Of a stretch of DNA of 29,465 nucleotides, positions 22,607-29,465 are shown piece after piece. The notes beneath the pieces were generated by a model, which was not told where the DNA came from, made no database searches, and saw only the letters and a list, made by a program, of their open reading frames with translations. Source of the stretch: Opitutia bacterium UBA5964. Its GTDB lineage: Bacteria > Verrucomicrobiota > Verrucomicrobiia > Opitutales > Coraliomargaritaceae. The stretch covers positions 1 through 29,465 of the forward strand of contig DJBY01000123.1 in assembly GCA_002430605.1 (NCBI GenBank). Reading direction: 5' to 3'. The position numbers were made by a program, and so were the translations under genes. The first letter of the stretch is position 1, and the number at the start of each line of letters is the position of its first letter.

Positions 22607-23989
22607 ATGAGCCGCTTCGATCCTAAAGACATTGCGGCGTGGTCAAAGGGTGTTTGGCAACGGAATGAATTGCCCGGGAAAATCTCTGGATTCTGTTTCG
22701 ATGCGCGGCAATTGAAATCTGGCGAGTGTTTTGTTGCCTTAAGTGGCGGTGCGCGTGATGGGCATGAATTTACTGCGCAAGCTGCCAAGCTGGGGGCAGG
22801 GGCATTGTTAGTCGAGCACCCGCAGCCGATTTCGCTGCCTCAATTCATTGTCGATGACTCACTGGTCGCTATGGGAGCAATCGGTGCTGGTATACGTCAA
22901 CGTTTCGTTGAGCCGGTCGTCGGTATCACTGGTAGTTGCGGGAAGACTTCGACCAAGGAGATGCTGCGCGTGTTGTTGGGCGAGAGCCGCACACATGCGA
23001 CGGCTGGCAATTGGAATAACCGCATCGGCGTGCCGATGACGTTGTTTGGTCTCGATGCCAATCAACACGATTTCGCAGTGATCGAGGCGGGTATTAATCA
23101 ACCTGGCGAGATGGCTGAGTTGGGCACGATGATTGAGCCTGACTTGAGCGTTGTAACCAATATTGCATCCGCACATTTAGAGCTGCTTGGTTCGCTGGAA
23201 CAGGTAGCTGCTGAGAAGGCCGAGTTGGTGCTGCGTTCGCGAGCCAATGCACCAGTAGTCTTACCTCATTCAGTCTTTCAGTATGCGGCGTTTGCAGCCT
23301 GTGCGGAGCGGGCGCTGGTGCTTGCCGCCGAGGGCGAGCAGGTGTCGCCGCAAGCGTCTCGTGTGATTCGCTACCGTCTGAATATTGCTGGAACGGGGCA
23401 TAGCACCTTGCATTTAAGTGAGGGGACAATTGTTGAGCGTTTTCAAATCGCAAGTCCGAGCGAGGGGATTTGTGCGAATGCCGCTCTGGCGATTATTGCG
23501 GCCCGTGAACTGGGTATCTCGGATGCCGTGATTCGTGAGCGTATCGCGGCGTGGCTGCCGTCCTCAAATCGGGGACGTATTGCAACACACGCAGCGCAGA
23601 CTTTCTATATCGATTGTTATAATGCAAATCCGGCGTCGATGGGGGATGCGCTTGCGGCATTTTGCAGAGCCACGTCGCCCGAGCAGGCGCGTTGTTATGT
23701 GCTTGGAGCGATGAATGAACTGGGCGCAGAGTCGGTTGCGCTGCATCGAGAAGTCGGGCGGCAGCTTCGGTTGCGTGCTGAGGATCGGGCGCTGTTCGTT
23801 GGGTCGGATACGCTCACACAGGCATATACGGACGGTGCGATTGAGGTCGGGGCAGAACACGCACAGCTTAACTGCTCTAGGGATGTCGAAAAAATGAAAT
23901 CAGTCATTGCTGATTTTGCTGGGGCGATCTTTCTGAAGGGCAGTCGTTCCTACGCGCTCGAAAAACTCTTACCGATGGAATTGCGCTAG
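22607..23989 (+). CDS. murF: UDP-MurNAc-tripeptide:D-alanyl-D-alanine ligase
   Basis: A 460-residue Mur ligase that attaches D-Ala-D-Ala to the tripeptide precursor. Seen: N-terminal substrate segment FDARQLKSGECFVALSGGARDGHEF (31-55), P-loop GSCGKTS at 109-115 in GITGSCGKTSTKEML, the NWNNRIGVPMTL block after it, VIEAGINQPGEM, and the C-terminal DCYNANPASM. It starts 19 bases after the murE stop. An AAGGGGA sequence just upstream of the ATG is one of the few plausible ribosome-binding sites in this window. Together with MurE it completes the pentapeptide that MraY uses. Confidence 0.95.
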   Translation: MSRFDPKDIAAWSKGVWQRNELPGKISGFCFDARQLKSGECFVALSGGARDGHEFTAQAAKLGAGALLVEHPQPISLPQFIVDDSLVAMGAIGAGIRQRFVEPVVGITGSCGKTSTKEMLRVLLGESRTHATAGNWNNRIGVPMTLFGLDANQHDFAVIEAGINQPGEMAELGTMIEPDLSVVTNIASAHLELLGSLEQVAAEKAELVLRSRANAPVVLPHSVFQYAAFAACAERALVLAAEGEQVSPQASRVIRYRLNIAGTGHSTLHLSEGTIVERFQIASPSEGICANAALAIIAARELGISDAVIRERIAAWLPSSNRGRIATHAAQTFYIDCYNANPASMGDALAAFCRATSPEQARCYVLGAMNELGAESVALHREVGRQLRLRAEDRALFVGSDTLTQAYTDGAIEVGAEHAQLNCSRDVEKMKSVIADFAGAIFLKGSRSYALEKLLPMELR

Positions 23990-24006
23990 CTCCGTTGTCT
24001 CAGATT

Positions 24007-24037
24007 TACCACTCTCACTTCCACTACCACTCTCACT
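24007..24037 (+). repeat. 13-base direct repeat ahead of mraY
   Basis: TACCACTCTCACT occurs exactly twice, at 24007-24019 and 24025-24037, with a 5-base spacer, ending 7 bases before the mraY ATG. It takes the place where a ribosome-binding site would lie. Function unknown. Confidence 0.7.
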
Positions 24038-24044
24038 AACTAGA

Positions 24045-25145
24045 ATGCTCAGTTATCTCGCCGATTTTGAAGCCTACTTTGGGCCGCTCCGTCTTTTTCG
24101 TTATCTTACCTTGCGAGCTGCATTTGCTGGGCTGACCGCGATGGGGATCGGCTTCATTATGGGACCTTGGTTGTTTGCCAAGCTTCGCGCGTTGAGTGCC
24201 AAACAGTCGCTGCGCACCAAAGCTGAGGTGGGTGAATTGGCGGTCCTGCATGCCTCGAAATCGCAAACGCCGACAATGGGTGGTTTGATGATTTGCGTGT
24301 CGGTGGTGGTGAGCGCGGTGCTGTGGGCGCGGCCGAATGTGTATGTGTATACCGGGCTACTAGTCTATCTCGGCCTGACGGTGATTGGTTTTATCGATGA
24401 TTATTTAAAAGTAGTGAAGAAGAACAGCGATGGGCTTTCGGGTCGTTGGAAGCTGGCGGGGCAGGGGTTGCTCACTGTTGTGGCGCTGCTACTGTTGCTG
24501 ACGTGTCCTGAATCCGCGGAGCGTATGCGCGAGTTGTGGGTGCCGTTTTATAAGGAAGTGCTGTGGTCGCAGATGTCGCTGTTCTTTCTGGTGCCTTTCC
24601 TGTTTCTCATTCTCGCAGGTTCGAGTAATGCGATTAACCTGACCGATGGAGTGGATGGACTGGCGATTGGTTGCACGGTGACGGCTGCCTTGGCATTTGC
24701 GATTATGGCCTATGCGGCGGGTAATACGATCATCGCCGATTATTTGTTTATCAGCTACATTCCGGGTGCGGGTGAGTTGGCGGTGGTCTGCTCTGCGCTG
24801 CTCGGTGCGAGTCTCGCGTTCCTGTGGTATAATTCACATCCCGCGGAAGTCTTTATGGGCGATACCGGTTCGCTGGCTCTCGGTGGTCTGATCGGAATGA
24901 TTGCCTTTATGGTCCATCAGCCGCTGACTCTGATTATCGTCGGGGGCATTTTCGTGATGGAGGCTGGTTCGGTGATCCTGCAGGTCGGTTCGTTTAAATT
25001 GCGCAAGAAGCGCATTTTCAGAATGTCGCCGATTCACCATCACTTTGAGCTCAAAGGCTGGCACGAGAACAAGGTCGTGATTCGCTTTTGGATTCTCTCT
25101 CTGATTTTCGCGATGGCTGGATTGGCAACGCTGAAACTCCGTTAG
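24045..25145 (+). CDS. mraY: phospho-MurNAc-pentapeptide translocase
   Basis: A 366-residue polytopic inner-membrane enzyme that transfers phospho-MurNAc-pentapeptide to undecaprenyl phosphate, giving lipid I. About ten membrane helices are visible. Conserved parts: TPTMGG (75-80), GFIDDYLKV with Asp118 and Asp119, SSNAINLTDGVDGLAIG (193-209), FMGDTGSLALGG with Asp273 (the third catalytic Asp), and the HHHFELKGW loop (His331-His333). It is the last recognised gene of the dcw run here; murD, ftsW and murG, which usually follow, are absent from the window. No Shine-Dalgarno sequence; the leader has a perfect direct repeat. Confidence 0.96.
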   Translation: MLSYLADFEAYFGPLRLFRYLTLRAAFAGLTAMGIGFIMGPWLFAKLRALSAKQSLRTKAEVGELAVLHASKSQTPTMGGLMICVSVVVSAVLWARPNVYVYTGLLVYLGLTVIGFIDDYLKVVKKNSDGLSGRWKLAGQGLLTVVALLLLLTCPESAERMRELWVPFYKEVLWSQMSLFFLVPFLFLILAGSSNAINLTDGVDGLAIGCTVTAALAFAIMAYAAGNTIIADYLFISYIPGAGELAVVCSALLGASLAFLWYNSHPAEVFMGDTGSLALGGLIGMIAFMVHQPLTLIIVGGIFVMEAGSVILQVGSFKLRKKRIFRMSPIHHHFELKGWHENKVVIRFWILSLIFAMAGLATLKLR

Positions 25146-25227
25146 TTGTCATCTGATCAATGTCGCAGCTTGGCCTTCTCTAGAATGCAACGCATTGCTT
25201 CGAATGATTAATGGCTTGCTGCCGTCG

Positions 25228-25458
25228 CTAGTTCGAAGGTTGTTCGACTTGCATGAACTGGTAGAGTGCGTTTAAGCCTTCGTTTTCTTGAGTGAACACT
25301 GCGTCAAAGTCTTTCGAATCCAGTTCTTTGCCTGCGAGTAATATAAATTCGAATGCAGCGGGATTGTGCCCGGGGTAGTCGCGTAGAGTGTCGGATGTGT
25401 GAGTGCATTTCGATACTATGTGGTGTGCTTGCGGTGTTTGGCTTTGATAAACGCTCAC
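25228..25458 (-). CDS. small hypothetical protein
   Basis: A 76-codon frame with GTG start. The protein is acidic in its second half (AGKELDSKDFDAVFTQENEGLNALYQFMQVEQ) with a plausible helix, no signal peptide and no motif I recognise. It lies alone between the convergent mraY and the ilvB terminator, and is separated from ilvB by that terminator, so it would need its own promoter. It could be a lineage-specific small protein or a chance frame. Confidence 0.4.
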   Translation of the reverse strand: MSVYQSQTPQAHHIVSKCTHTSDTLRDYPGHNPAAFEFILLAGKELDSKDFDAVFTQENEGLNALYQFMQVEQPSN

Positions 25459-25508
25459 TCTGGTGAGGAGCGAGCAAGTCCGAATCTTGTGCTTCGTGTG
25501 AGAGGCAC

Positions 25509-25546
25509 AAAAAAAGCGGCCACATCCTTGAGGAAGTGGCCGTTTT
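25509..25546 (-). terminator. rho-independent terminator of ilvB
   Basis: The stem CGGCCAC (25517-25523) / GTGGCCG (25536-25542) with a 12-base loop is followed, on the minus strand, by seven T's (A's at 25509-25515). It lies 25 bases beyond the ilvB stop. On the plus strand only four T's follow (25543-25546), so it may also work weakly in that direction. Confidence 0.85.
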
Positions 25547-25570
25547 AAGAAAAAGAGGAGTGGCCGCGGC

Positions 25571-27355
25571 TTACTCTGACCTGATCAGGATTTCCTTCGC
25601 ACCGAGGCCTTGTTTGATCATCGGTAGAACGTGTTCGGTATACGGCACGATTACTTCGAGGAGGTAAGGGCCGTCGTGAGCGATCATTTCCTGAATCGCA
25701 CCGCGTAGATCTTCGCGTTTCACGACGCGTTTACCAGCAACGCCGAAGCCCTTCGCAATGGTAACGAAGTCCGGGTAGATCGCTTCAATGTTGTCGGGGC
25801 CACCAATGTTGTCCTTGTCACAAAGGACCGTCTGGCCGCGAACACTTTCATACAGCAAGTCTTCCCACTGCACAACCATACCGAGGTGTTGATTGTTGAG
25901 GATCATCGTCTTGGCGTTGATCTTCTCGATCGCTGAGGTGGCAAGCTCCTGCACGTTCATCAGGAAGCAACCGTCACCGTCAATGTTGACCACGAGCTTA
26001 TCAGGGAATGCAACCTTGGCGCCGATTGCTGCTGGCAGGCCAAAGCCCATCGTACCCAGGCCAAGCGAGCTAATATAAGTGCGTGGCTCACGGAATTTAA
26101 AGAATTGTGCGGCCCACATTTGGTGTTGGCCGACGCCGGTTGTGATGATCGCATCGCCCTTGGTTTCTTCGTAGAGTGCTTCGATCGCTTCTTGTTGAGT
26201 AATGTGCCCGCTCTTGTCGTAGCTGAATGGGTATTTTTCTTTCCACTCGTTGATGGTCTTCATCCAAGCGCTGATATCAGGCTTGTTGAATTTGCCAGCC
26301 TTGATTAGCTCGATGAGACGAGTCAGCGCATATTTAATGTCGGAATGAATCGCATGCTTCACACGCTTGTTCTTATTATGTTCGGAGACGTCGATATCGA
26401 TATGCACGATCTCGGAGTCAGGAGCAAATTTCGAAACAAGGCCAGTGATGCGGTCGTCAAAGCGGGCACCTGCGCAAATGAGAATGTCGCTATCGCAAAC
26501 CGCCCAGTTACCAGCAACTGTGCCGTGCATGCCGAACCAGTAGAGTGATTGTGGGTGCTCAGCATCGAATGCACCAAGCCCCATGAGTGTCGATGCCACC
26601 GGAATTCCGGTGAGTTCGGCAAATTCACGCAGTTCGAGGTGCGCTTCGGCCGAGATGATGCCACCGCCGATGTAGAGTACTGGGCGTTCCGCTTTGCCGA
26701 TCAAATCGAGGACGTTGGTCAGTTCTTCATCAGTAGCTTGTGGCTTGATCGCATCGATTTGGTAGCCGGGGAGGTTGACTTTCGCTGGGAAAGTTGGCCT
26801 GAAAATCGCTTGTTGCACATCTTTCGGGATATCGATCACGACGGGCCCTGGACGGCCGGTGGTAGCAATATGGAAAGCTTCTTTGACGACGCGTGGCAGG
26901 TCTTCTTTGTCCAATACTAGGAAGCTGTGCTTCACGATCGGCAGCGTCATGCCGAAGAAGTCAGTTTCCTGGAAAGCAGTCTTCCCGATAAACTGTTGGT
27001 AAACTTGTCCCGTGATCGCGATCAGGGGAATGCTGTCCATGTAAGCGTCTGCGATGCAAGTCACGAGATTCGTTGCACCAGGGCCGCTGGTGGCCATACA
27101 GACCGAGGCTGTGCCTTTGGCGCGCGCATAGCCATGTGCCATGAATCCGCCGCCTTGCTCCATGCGAGGCAGGATCGTGCGGATCTTTTTGCTCTTGGTG
27201 AGTGCTTGGTGAAGCTCCATCGACGCACCGCCAGGATAGGCAAACACCACATCCACTCCCTCGCGCTCAAGAGCGGCGACTAAGGCATCAGCACCCTTCA
27301 TTTCGGGGCCAATTTCGTCCTGTTCAGGAGAGTCGGTTGCGGTGTCGGTTTTCAT
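25571..27355 (-). CDS. ilvB: acetolactate synthase, catalytic (large) subunit
   Basis: A 594-residue thiamine-diphosphate enzyme that condenses pyruvate to 2-acetolactate (or with 2-ketobutyrate to acetohydroxybutyrate), the first common step of valine, leucine and isoleucine synthesis. Seen: N-terminal VVFAYPGGASMELHQAL, catalytic Glu66 in PRMEQGGGFMAHGYARA, GPGATNLVT, FAD/central domain, and the C-terminal cofactor motif GDGCFLMNVQELATSAIEKINAKTMILNNQHLGMVVQWED. In the segment ITGQVYQQFIGKTAFQE the residue at the place of plant ALS Pro197 is Tyr119. The frame runs 28 codons further upstream, but that part is not conserved, so ATG 27355 was chosen. No ilvN or ilvC is next to it and a terminator follows at once, so it is a single-gene unit here. 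Confidence 0.93.
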   Translation of the reverse strand: MKTDTATDSPEQDEIGPEMKGADALVAALEREGVDVVFAYPGGASMELHQALTKSKKIRTILPRMEQGGGFMAHGYARAKGTASVCMATSGPGATNLVTCIADAYMDSIPLIAITGQVYQQFIGKTAFQETDFFGMTLPIVKHSFLVLDKEDLPRVVKEAFHIATTGRPGPVVIDIPKDVQQAIFRPTFPAKVNLPGYQIDAIKPQATDEELTNVLDLIGKAERPVLYIGGGIISAEAHLELREFAELTGIPVASTLMGLGAFDAEHPQSLYWFGMHGTVAGNWAVCDSDILICAGARFDDRITGLVSKFAPDSEIVHIDIDVSEHNKNKRVKHAIHSDIKYALTRLIELIKAGKFNKPDISAWMKTINEWKEKYPFSYDKSGHITQQEAIEALYEETKGDAIITTGVGQHQMWAAQFFKFREPRTYISSLGLGTMGFGLPAAIGAKVAFPDKLVVNIDGDGCFLMNVQELATSAIEKINAKTMILNNQHLGMVVQWEDLLYESVRGQTVLCDKDNIGGPDNIEAIYPDFVTIAKGFGVAGKRVVKREDLRGAIQEMIAHDGPYLLEVIVPYTEHVLPMIKQGLGAKEILIRSE

Positions 27356-27360
27356 TATTC

Positions 27361-27380
27361 TGTGGTGTTTTGTGGTGTTC
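27361..27380. repeat. 10-base tandem repeat in the ilvB/ymdB divergent region
   Basis: TGTGGTGTT plus one base occurs twice in tandem (27361-27370 and 27371-27380), a period of one helical turn, directly upstream of the ilvB start and within the divergent promoter region. It may be an operator; nothing proves it. Confidence 0.45.
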
Positions 27381-27497
27381 TTGAGATGAAGGAAGCTGGG
27401 CCCTCTGGAAAAGTGAAGGAGGAAGACAGTAAAAAGCACTCAAATCAAGCACGGAAGAGCCTTGCGGGGGGCGCTGTTTCTTTTCAATTTCAATCAC

Positions 27498-28283
27498 ATG
27501 CCAAAAGTTTTGTTTTTAGGAGATATCGTGGGGCGTCCCGGGCGCACCTTTGTGGCTGAGCGTGTGGCTTCACTCAAAGCCGAGCTTGGCGCGGATCTGG
27601 TGATCGCAAATGCCGAGAATGCTGCGGGTGGCGCTGGCATTACTAAGAAAATCGCCCTGGCGCTGATCGCGGCGGGAGTCGATGCCATCACACTGGGCGA
27701 TCACGTATGGGATCAGAAGAATTTTGAGAATGAGATCGATGGGCTGGAGCAAGTCTGTCGCCCCGCGAATTTACCAGAGCAGAATCCTGGACGCACGCAC
27801 TTGGTTATCGAGAAGGACGGTTTTCGACTCGCGATTTTAACCGTGCTGGGGCGTAACTACCTGACATTAAAGTCAAGTTGCCCATTTAAAATGGCGGATG
27901 CGATGCTCACCGAGCTCAAGGATCAATGTGACGCGGTCTTTGTGGAGGCGCACATGGAGGCGACTTCCGAGAAAATAGCACTGGGCTGGTATCTCGATGG
28001 CCGCGCAGCCGCAGTGGTCGGCACACATACCCATGCGCCGACTGCAGATGGGCGCGTGTTACCGCAAGGCACGGCGTTTTTAAGCGATGCAGGTATGTGC
28101 GGGCCGTATCATTCCGTGCTGGGCCGTGACGTTGGCCCAGTGGTGGCAAGCTTTCTTGACGGCATGAAGCGGCGTTTCCCGGTGGCCGAAGACGACGTTC
28201 GGATCTGCGGCTGCCTGATCGACATCGACGCGGCGACTGGTTTGGCAACCAGCTTTGAGCGAATCGAAGTGGTCAAGGACTAG
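27498..28283 (+). CDS. YmdB-family metallophosphoesterase (TIGR00282)
   Basis: A 261-residue calcineurin-like phosphoesterase of the YmdB/TIGR00282 family. The binuclear metal site can be followed: Asp9 in FLGDIVGRPG, Glu40 and Asn41 in NAENAAGG, His69 in LGDHVWD, His152 in EAHMEATSEK, and His177/His179 in GTHTHAPTAD. Bacillus YmdB hydrolyses 2',3'-cyclic nucleotides and affects biofilm formation and motility; the role here is unknown. ATG 27498 gives MPKVLFLGDIVG, the family N-terminus; the frame upstream of it is not conserved. The stop overlaps the convergent ferredoxin stop in the palindrome CTAG. Confidence 0.93.
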   Translation: MPKVLFLGDIVGRPGRTFVAERVASLKAELGADLVIANAENAAGGAGITKKIALALIAAGVDAITLGDHVWDQKNFENEIDGLEQVCRPANLPEQNPGRTHLVIEKDGFRLAILTVLGRNYLTLKSSCPFKMADAMLTELKDQCDAVFVEAHMEATSEKIALGWYLDGRAAAVVGTHTHAPTADGRVLPQGTAFLSDAGMCGPYHSVLGRDVGPVVASFLDGMKRRFPVAEDDVRICGCLIDIDAATGLATSFERIEVVKD

Positions 28284-28540
28284 GCGTCGATCACCAGGTC
28301 CGCGTCGCCTTTGGGGGCGCAGCAGCAGAGTAGGGCATTACCTTCGTCGGGCTCACCTGAGTGGCCCATTGGGTATTCGACTGCGCCGGAGACTACTTTT
28401 TGCTGGCAGGCGGTACAGTTACCCATGCGACAACCGTAATCGAGATCGAGGTCGTTGCTCTCCGCGAATTCGAGGATACTTTCTTGGTCGCCGGTCCAAT
28501 TTAGTTCGACGCCAGATTTTTGAAAAATAATTTTAGCCAT
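28280..28540 (-). CDS. 2Fe-2S plant-type ferredoxin
   Basis: An 86-residue single-domain ferredoxin. The cluster ligands follow the pattern CX4CX2C...C: Cys37, Cys42 and Cys45 in YGCRMGNCTACQQ, and Cys72 in NALLCCCAPKGD, where two more Cys follow. The order and spacing are those of the plant/vertebrate-type [2Fe-2S] ferredoxin domain, here with no reductase or oxygenase attached. It is a soluble one-electron carrier; the partner is unknown, although the desaturase in this window is the type of enzyme that can take electrons from such a protein. ATG 28540 (MAKIIFQKSG) was chosen over an ATG three codons upstream (28549). Three adjacent cysteines (72-74) are unusual. Confidence 0.92.
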   Translation of the reverse strand: MAKIIFQKSGVELNWTGDQESILEFAESNDLDLDYGCRMGNCTACQQKVVSGAVEYPMGHSGEPDEGNALLCCCAPKGDADLVIDA

Positions 28541-28703
28541 GTGTCGCATCGAAATCGGAAGCGGAGGAAACGCAAACTGTTAATGCGTATGTCGGGTGAG
28601 GATGAAGAGTAGGATTAAAATGATGGGTAAAATTCTTTACTGACTTGCTTCGCCAGCTACGGCAGAAATCGGTCTGACTCCAATCTTCTAACTCCTTATA
28701 TAG

Positions 28704-28934
28704 ATGTCCAAAATTCGTCAGATCGATTATTCTACGCCGCGCACACTACATGCTTATAGTGGTAAAAGTGTGGTGCGCATGACTGGCGATGAGACGCGGT
28801 ATAAGTTTTCGGGTGAAATGATTGATGGGGTGGAGGATGCATTTGCAAAAATCGGTGAGACTCGTAATGACTGGCAAAAGAGTGCTTTTCCCCTCCCATG
28901 GACGGATTCACCTGATGTGGTGCACCCTGATTAG
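28704..28934 (+). CDS. small hypothetical protein
   Basis: A 76-codon frame with ATG start; the product (MSKIRQIDYSTPRTLHAYSGKSVVRMTGDETRYKF) is soluble, mixed in charge and has no signal peptide or known motif. It lies between the ferredoxin (divergent) and rpsP. Base and codon use resemble the neighbours, and nothing else explains the interval, so it may be a lineage-specific gene. I do not recognise it. Confidence 0.5.
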   Translation: MSKIRQIDYSTPRTLHAYSGKSVVRMTGDETRYKFSGEMIDGVEDAFAKIGETRNDWQKSAFPLPWTDSPDVVHPD

Positions 28935-28976
28935 CTCGATAGATTCATATTCCTGTCGATTCTGCATTCTCCGCGC

Positions 28977-28982
28977 TTGACA
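28977..28982 (+). promoter_or_regulatory. possible -35 element of the rpsP promoter
   Basis: Exact TTGACA, 82 bases ahead of rpsP. No good -10 hexamer is seen at 16-18 bases (only a T-rich stretch; TACTTT at 28997-29002 is too near), so this is a partial call. Confidence 0.3.
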
Positions 28983-29064
28983 GGGTGCGGTCTAACTACT
29001 TTTTTCTTCGCTTTTCACAACTTCCGGCCTCTGGCCCAGAAACCTCCCGAACCAATAACAATAT

Positions 29065-29465
29065 ATGGCACTCAAAATCCGCCTCCAACGTCACGGTGCA
29101 AGTCACCGTCCTTTTTATCGTCTAGTCGTCACCGAAGCTACTGCTCGTCGTGATGGTCGTTTTGTCGAAGTGCTCGGCACATATGAGCCGCAGGCTAAGC
29201 GTGCGACAGATGAACTCAACCTGAAGATTGATCGTATTGATTATTGGAAGTCCGTTGGCGCGAAGCCCACAGACACAGCTGCGAGCTTGATTCGTAAGGC
29301 TCGCCGCGAGGCCACTGCAACTGAAGCAGTTATAGCTGAAGCGCCTGCGGTTGAAGCAGTTAAAGCTGAAGCCCCTGCGGCAGTAAAAGCTCCTAAAGCA
29401 AAAGCTGTTAAAGCAAAAGCTGCTAAAGCAGAAGAAGCTCCTGCAGCAGAACAAGCTCCAGCAGC
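29065..29465 (+). CDS. rpsP: 30S ribosomal protein S16 (cut by window end)
   Basis: The first 133 codons of S16, open at the right edge. The core MALKIRLQRHGASHRPFYRLVVTEA (1-25), RRDGRFVEVLGTYEP (28-42) and DRIDYWKSVGAKPTDTAASLIRK (56-78) is the complete normal S16. After about residue 82 an Ala/Lys/Glu/Pro-rich low-complexity tail begins (EAPAVEAVKAEAPAAVKAPKAKAVKAK) and is still running at the window end, more than 50 residues beyond the usual C-terminus. The tail is built from short repeats of GCTGAAGC/AAAGCT-type codons. S16 is an early assembly protein of the small subunit. The next genes (often rimM, trmD, rplS) would lie outside. Confidence 0.95.
   Translation, partial: MALKIRLQRHGASHRPFYRLVVTEATARRDGRFVEVLGTYEPQAKRATDELNLKIDRIDYWKSVGAKPTDTAASLIRKARREATATEAVIAEAPAVEAVKAEAPAAVKAPKAKAVKAKAAKAEEAPAAEQAPA

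Noticed and set aside
25304..25525. 73-codon minus-strand frame running through the ilvB terminator
   Set aside because: It contains the terminator stem and T-run and overlaps the more plausible frame at 25228-25458.
27356..27439. 28-codon upstream extension of ilvB
   Set aside because: Hydrophobic, non-conserved sequence overlying the divergent promoter region; ATG 27355 fits the family.

Overview
The window reads as an ordinary chromosomal segment of a free-living Gram-negative-type bacterium, most probably a member of the Verrucomicrobiota, class Opitutia (Coraliomargarita/Puniceicoccales-like). This is inferred from a small protein that I recognise as the Verrucomicrobia/Planctomycetes-restricted Minf_1886 family, a verrucomicrobial-type exosortase, a MurE with the meso-diaminopimelate signature DNPR, few Shine-Dalgarno sequences, and moderately GC-rich coding DNA. 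No phage, plasmid, transposase, CRISPR array, rRNA or tRNA gene was recognised. Layout from left to right: (1) 72-985, minus strand, a YbgC-type thioesterase followed by a cytochrome b562-like periplasmic protein; divergent to them is a membrane-anchored hypothetical protein at 1217. (2) 1967-5406, plus strand, the protein-quality-control operon tig-clpP-clpX. (3) 5570-11174, minus strand, a five-gene run: HIT hydrolase, phoH, 7TM-HD phosphodiesterase (pgpH-like), ybeY and a membrane fatty-acid desaturase. (4) 11346-13537, an exosortase, the Minf_1886-family gene and a convergent coiled-coil protein. (5) 13756-16341, a full-length two-unit M16 peptidase. (6) 16342-16906, the only long gene-free stretch. 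It holds a degenerate inverted-repeat element, two perfect DnaA-box matches flanking an AT-rich palindrome, and a three-repeat MraZ operator. (7) 16907-25145, the division/cell-wall (dcw) cluster mraZ-rsmH-ftsL-ftsI-murE-murF-mraY, with two small unrecognised ORFs filling the mraZ/rsmH and ftsL/ftsI gaps. (8) 25228-29465, a small hypothetical gene, ilvB with its terminator, ymdB-type phosphoesterase, a 2Fe-2S ferredoxin, a small hypothetical gene and the start of rpsP (cut by the window end). How the genes work together: the dcw block makes lipid-linked peptidoglycan precursor (MurE, MurF, MraY) and the septal synthase (FtsI with FtsL), and MraZ probably represses its own operon through the TGGGGCG repeats. 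Tig, ClpP and ClpX fold and degrade proteins. The phoH-pgpH-ybeY group links RNA metabolism and probably cyclic-di-AMP turnover, with a lipid desaturase attached to the end of the transcript. I see no convincing wholly new multi-gene system. The most unusual signals are non-coding: three REPIN-like paired hairpins (1044-1113, 5485-5568, 16472-16530) and the DnaA-box/palindrome arrangement ahead of mraZ. The two gap-filling small ORFs inside the dcw cluster come next.
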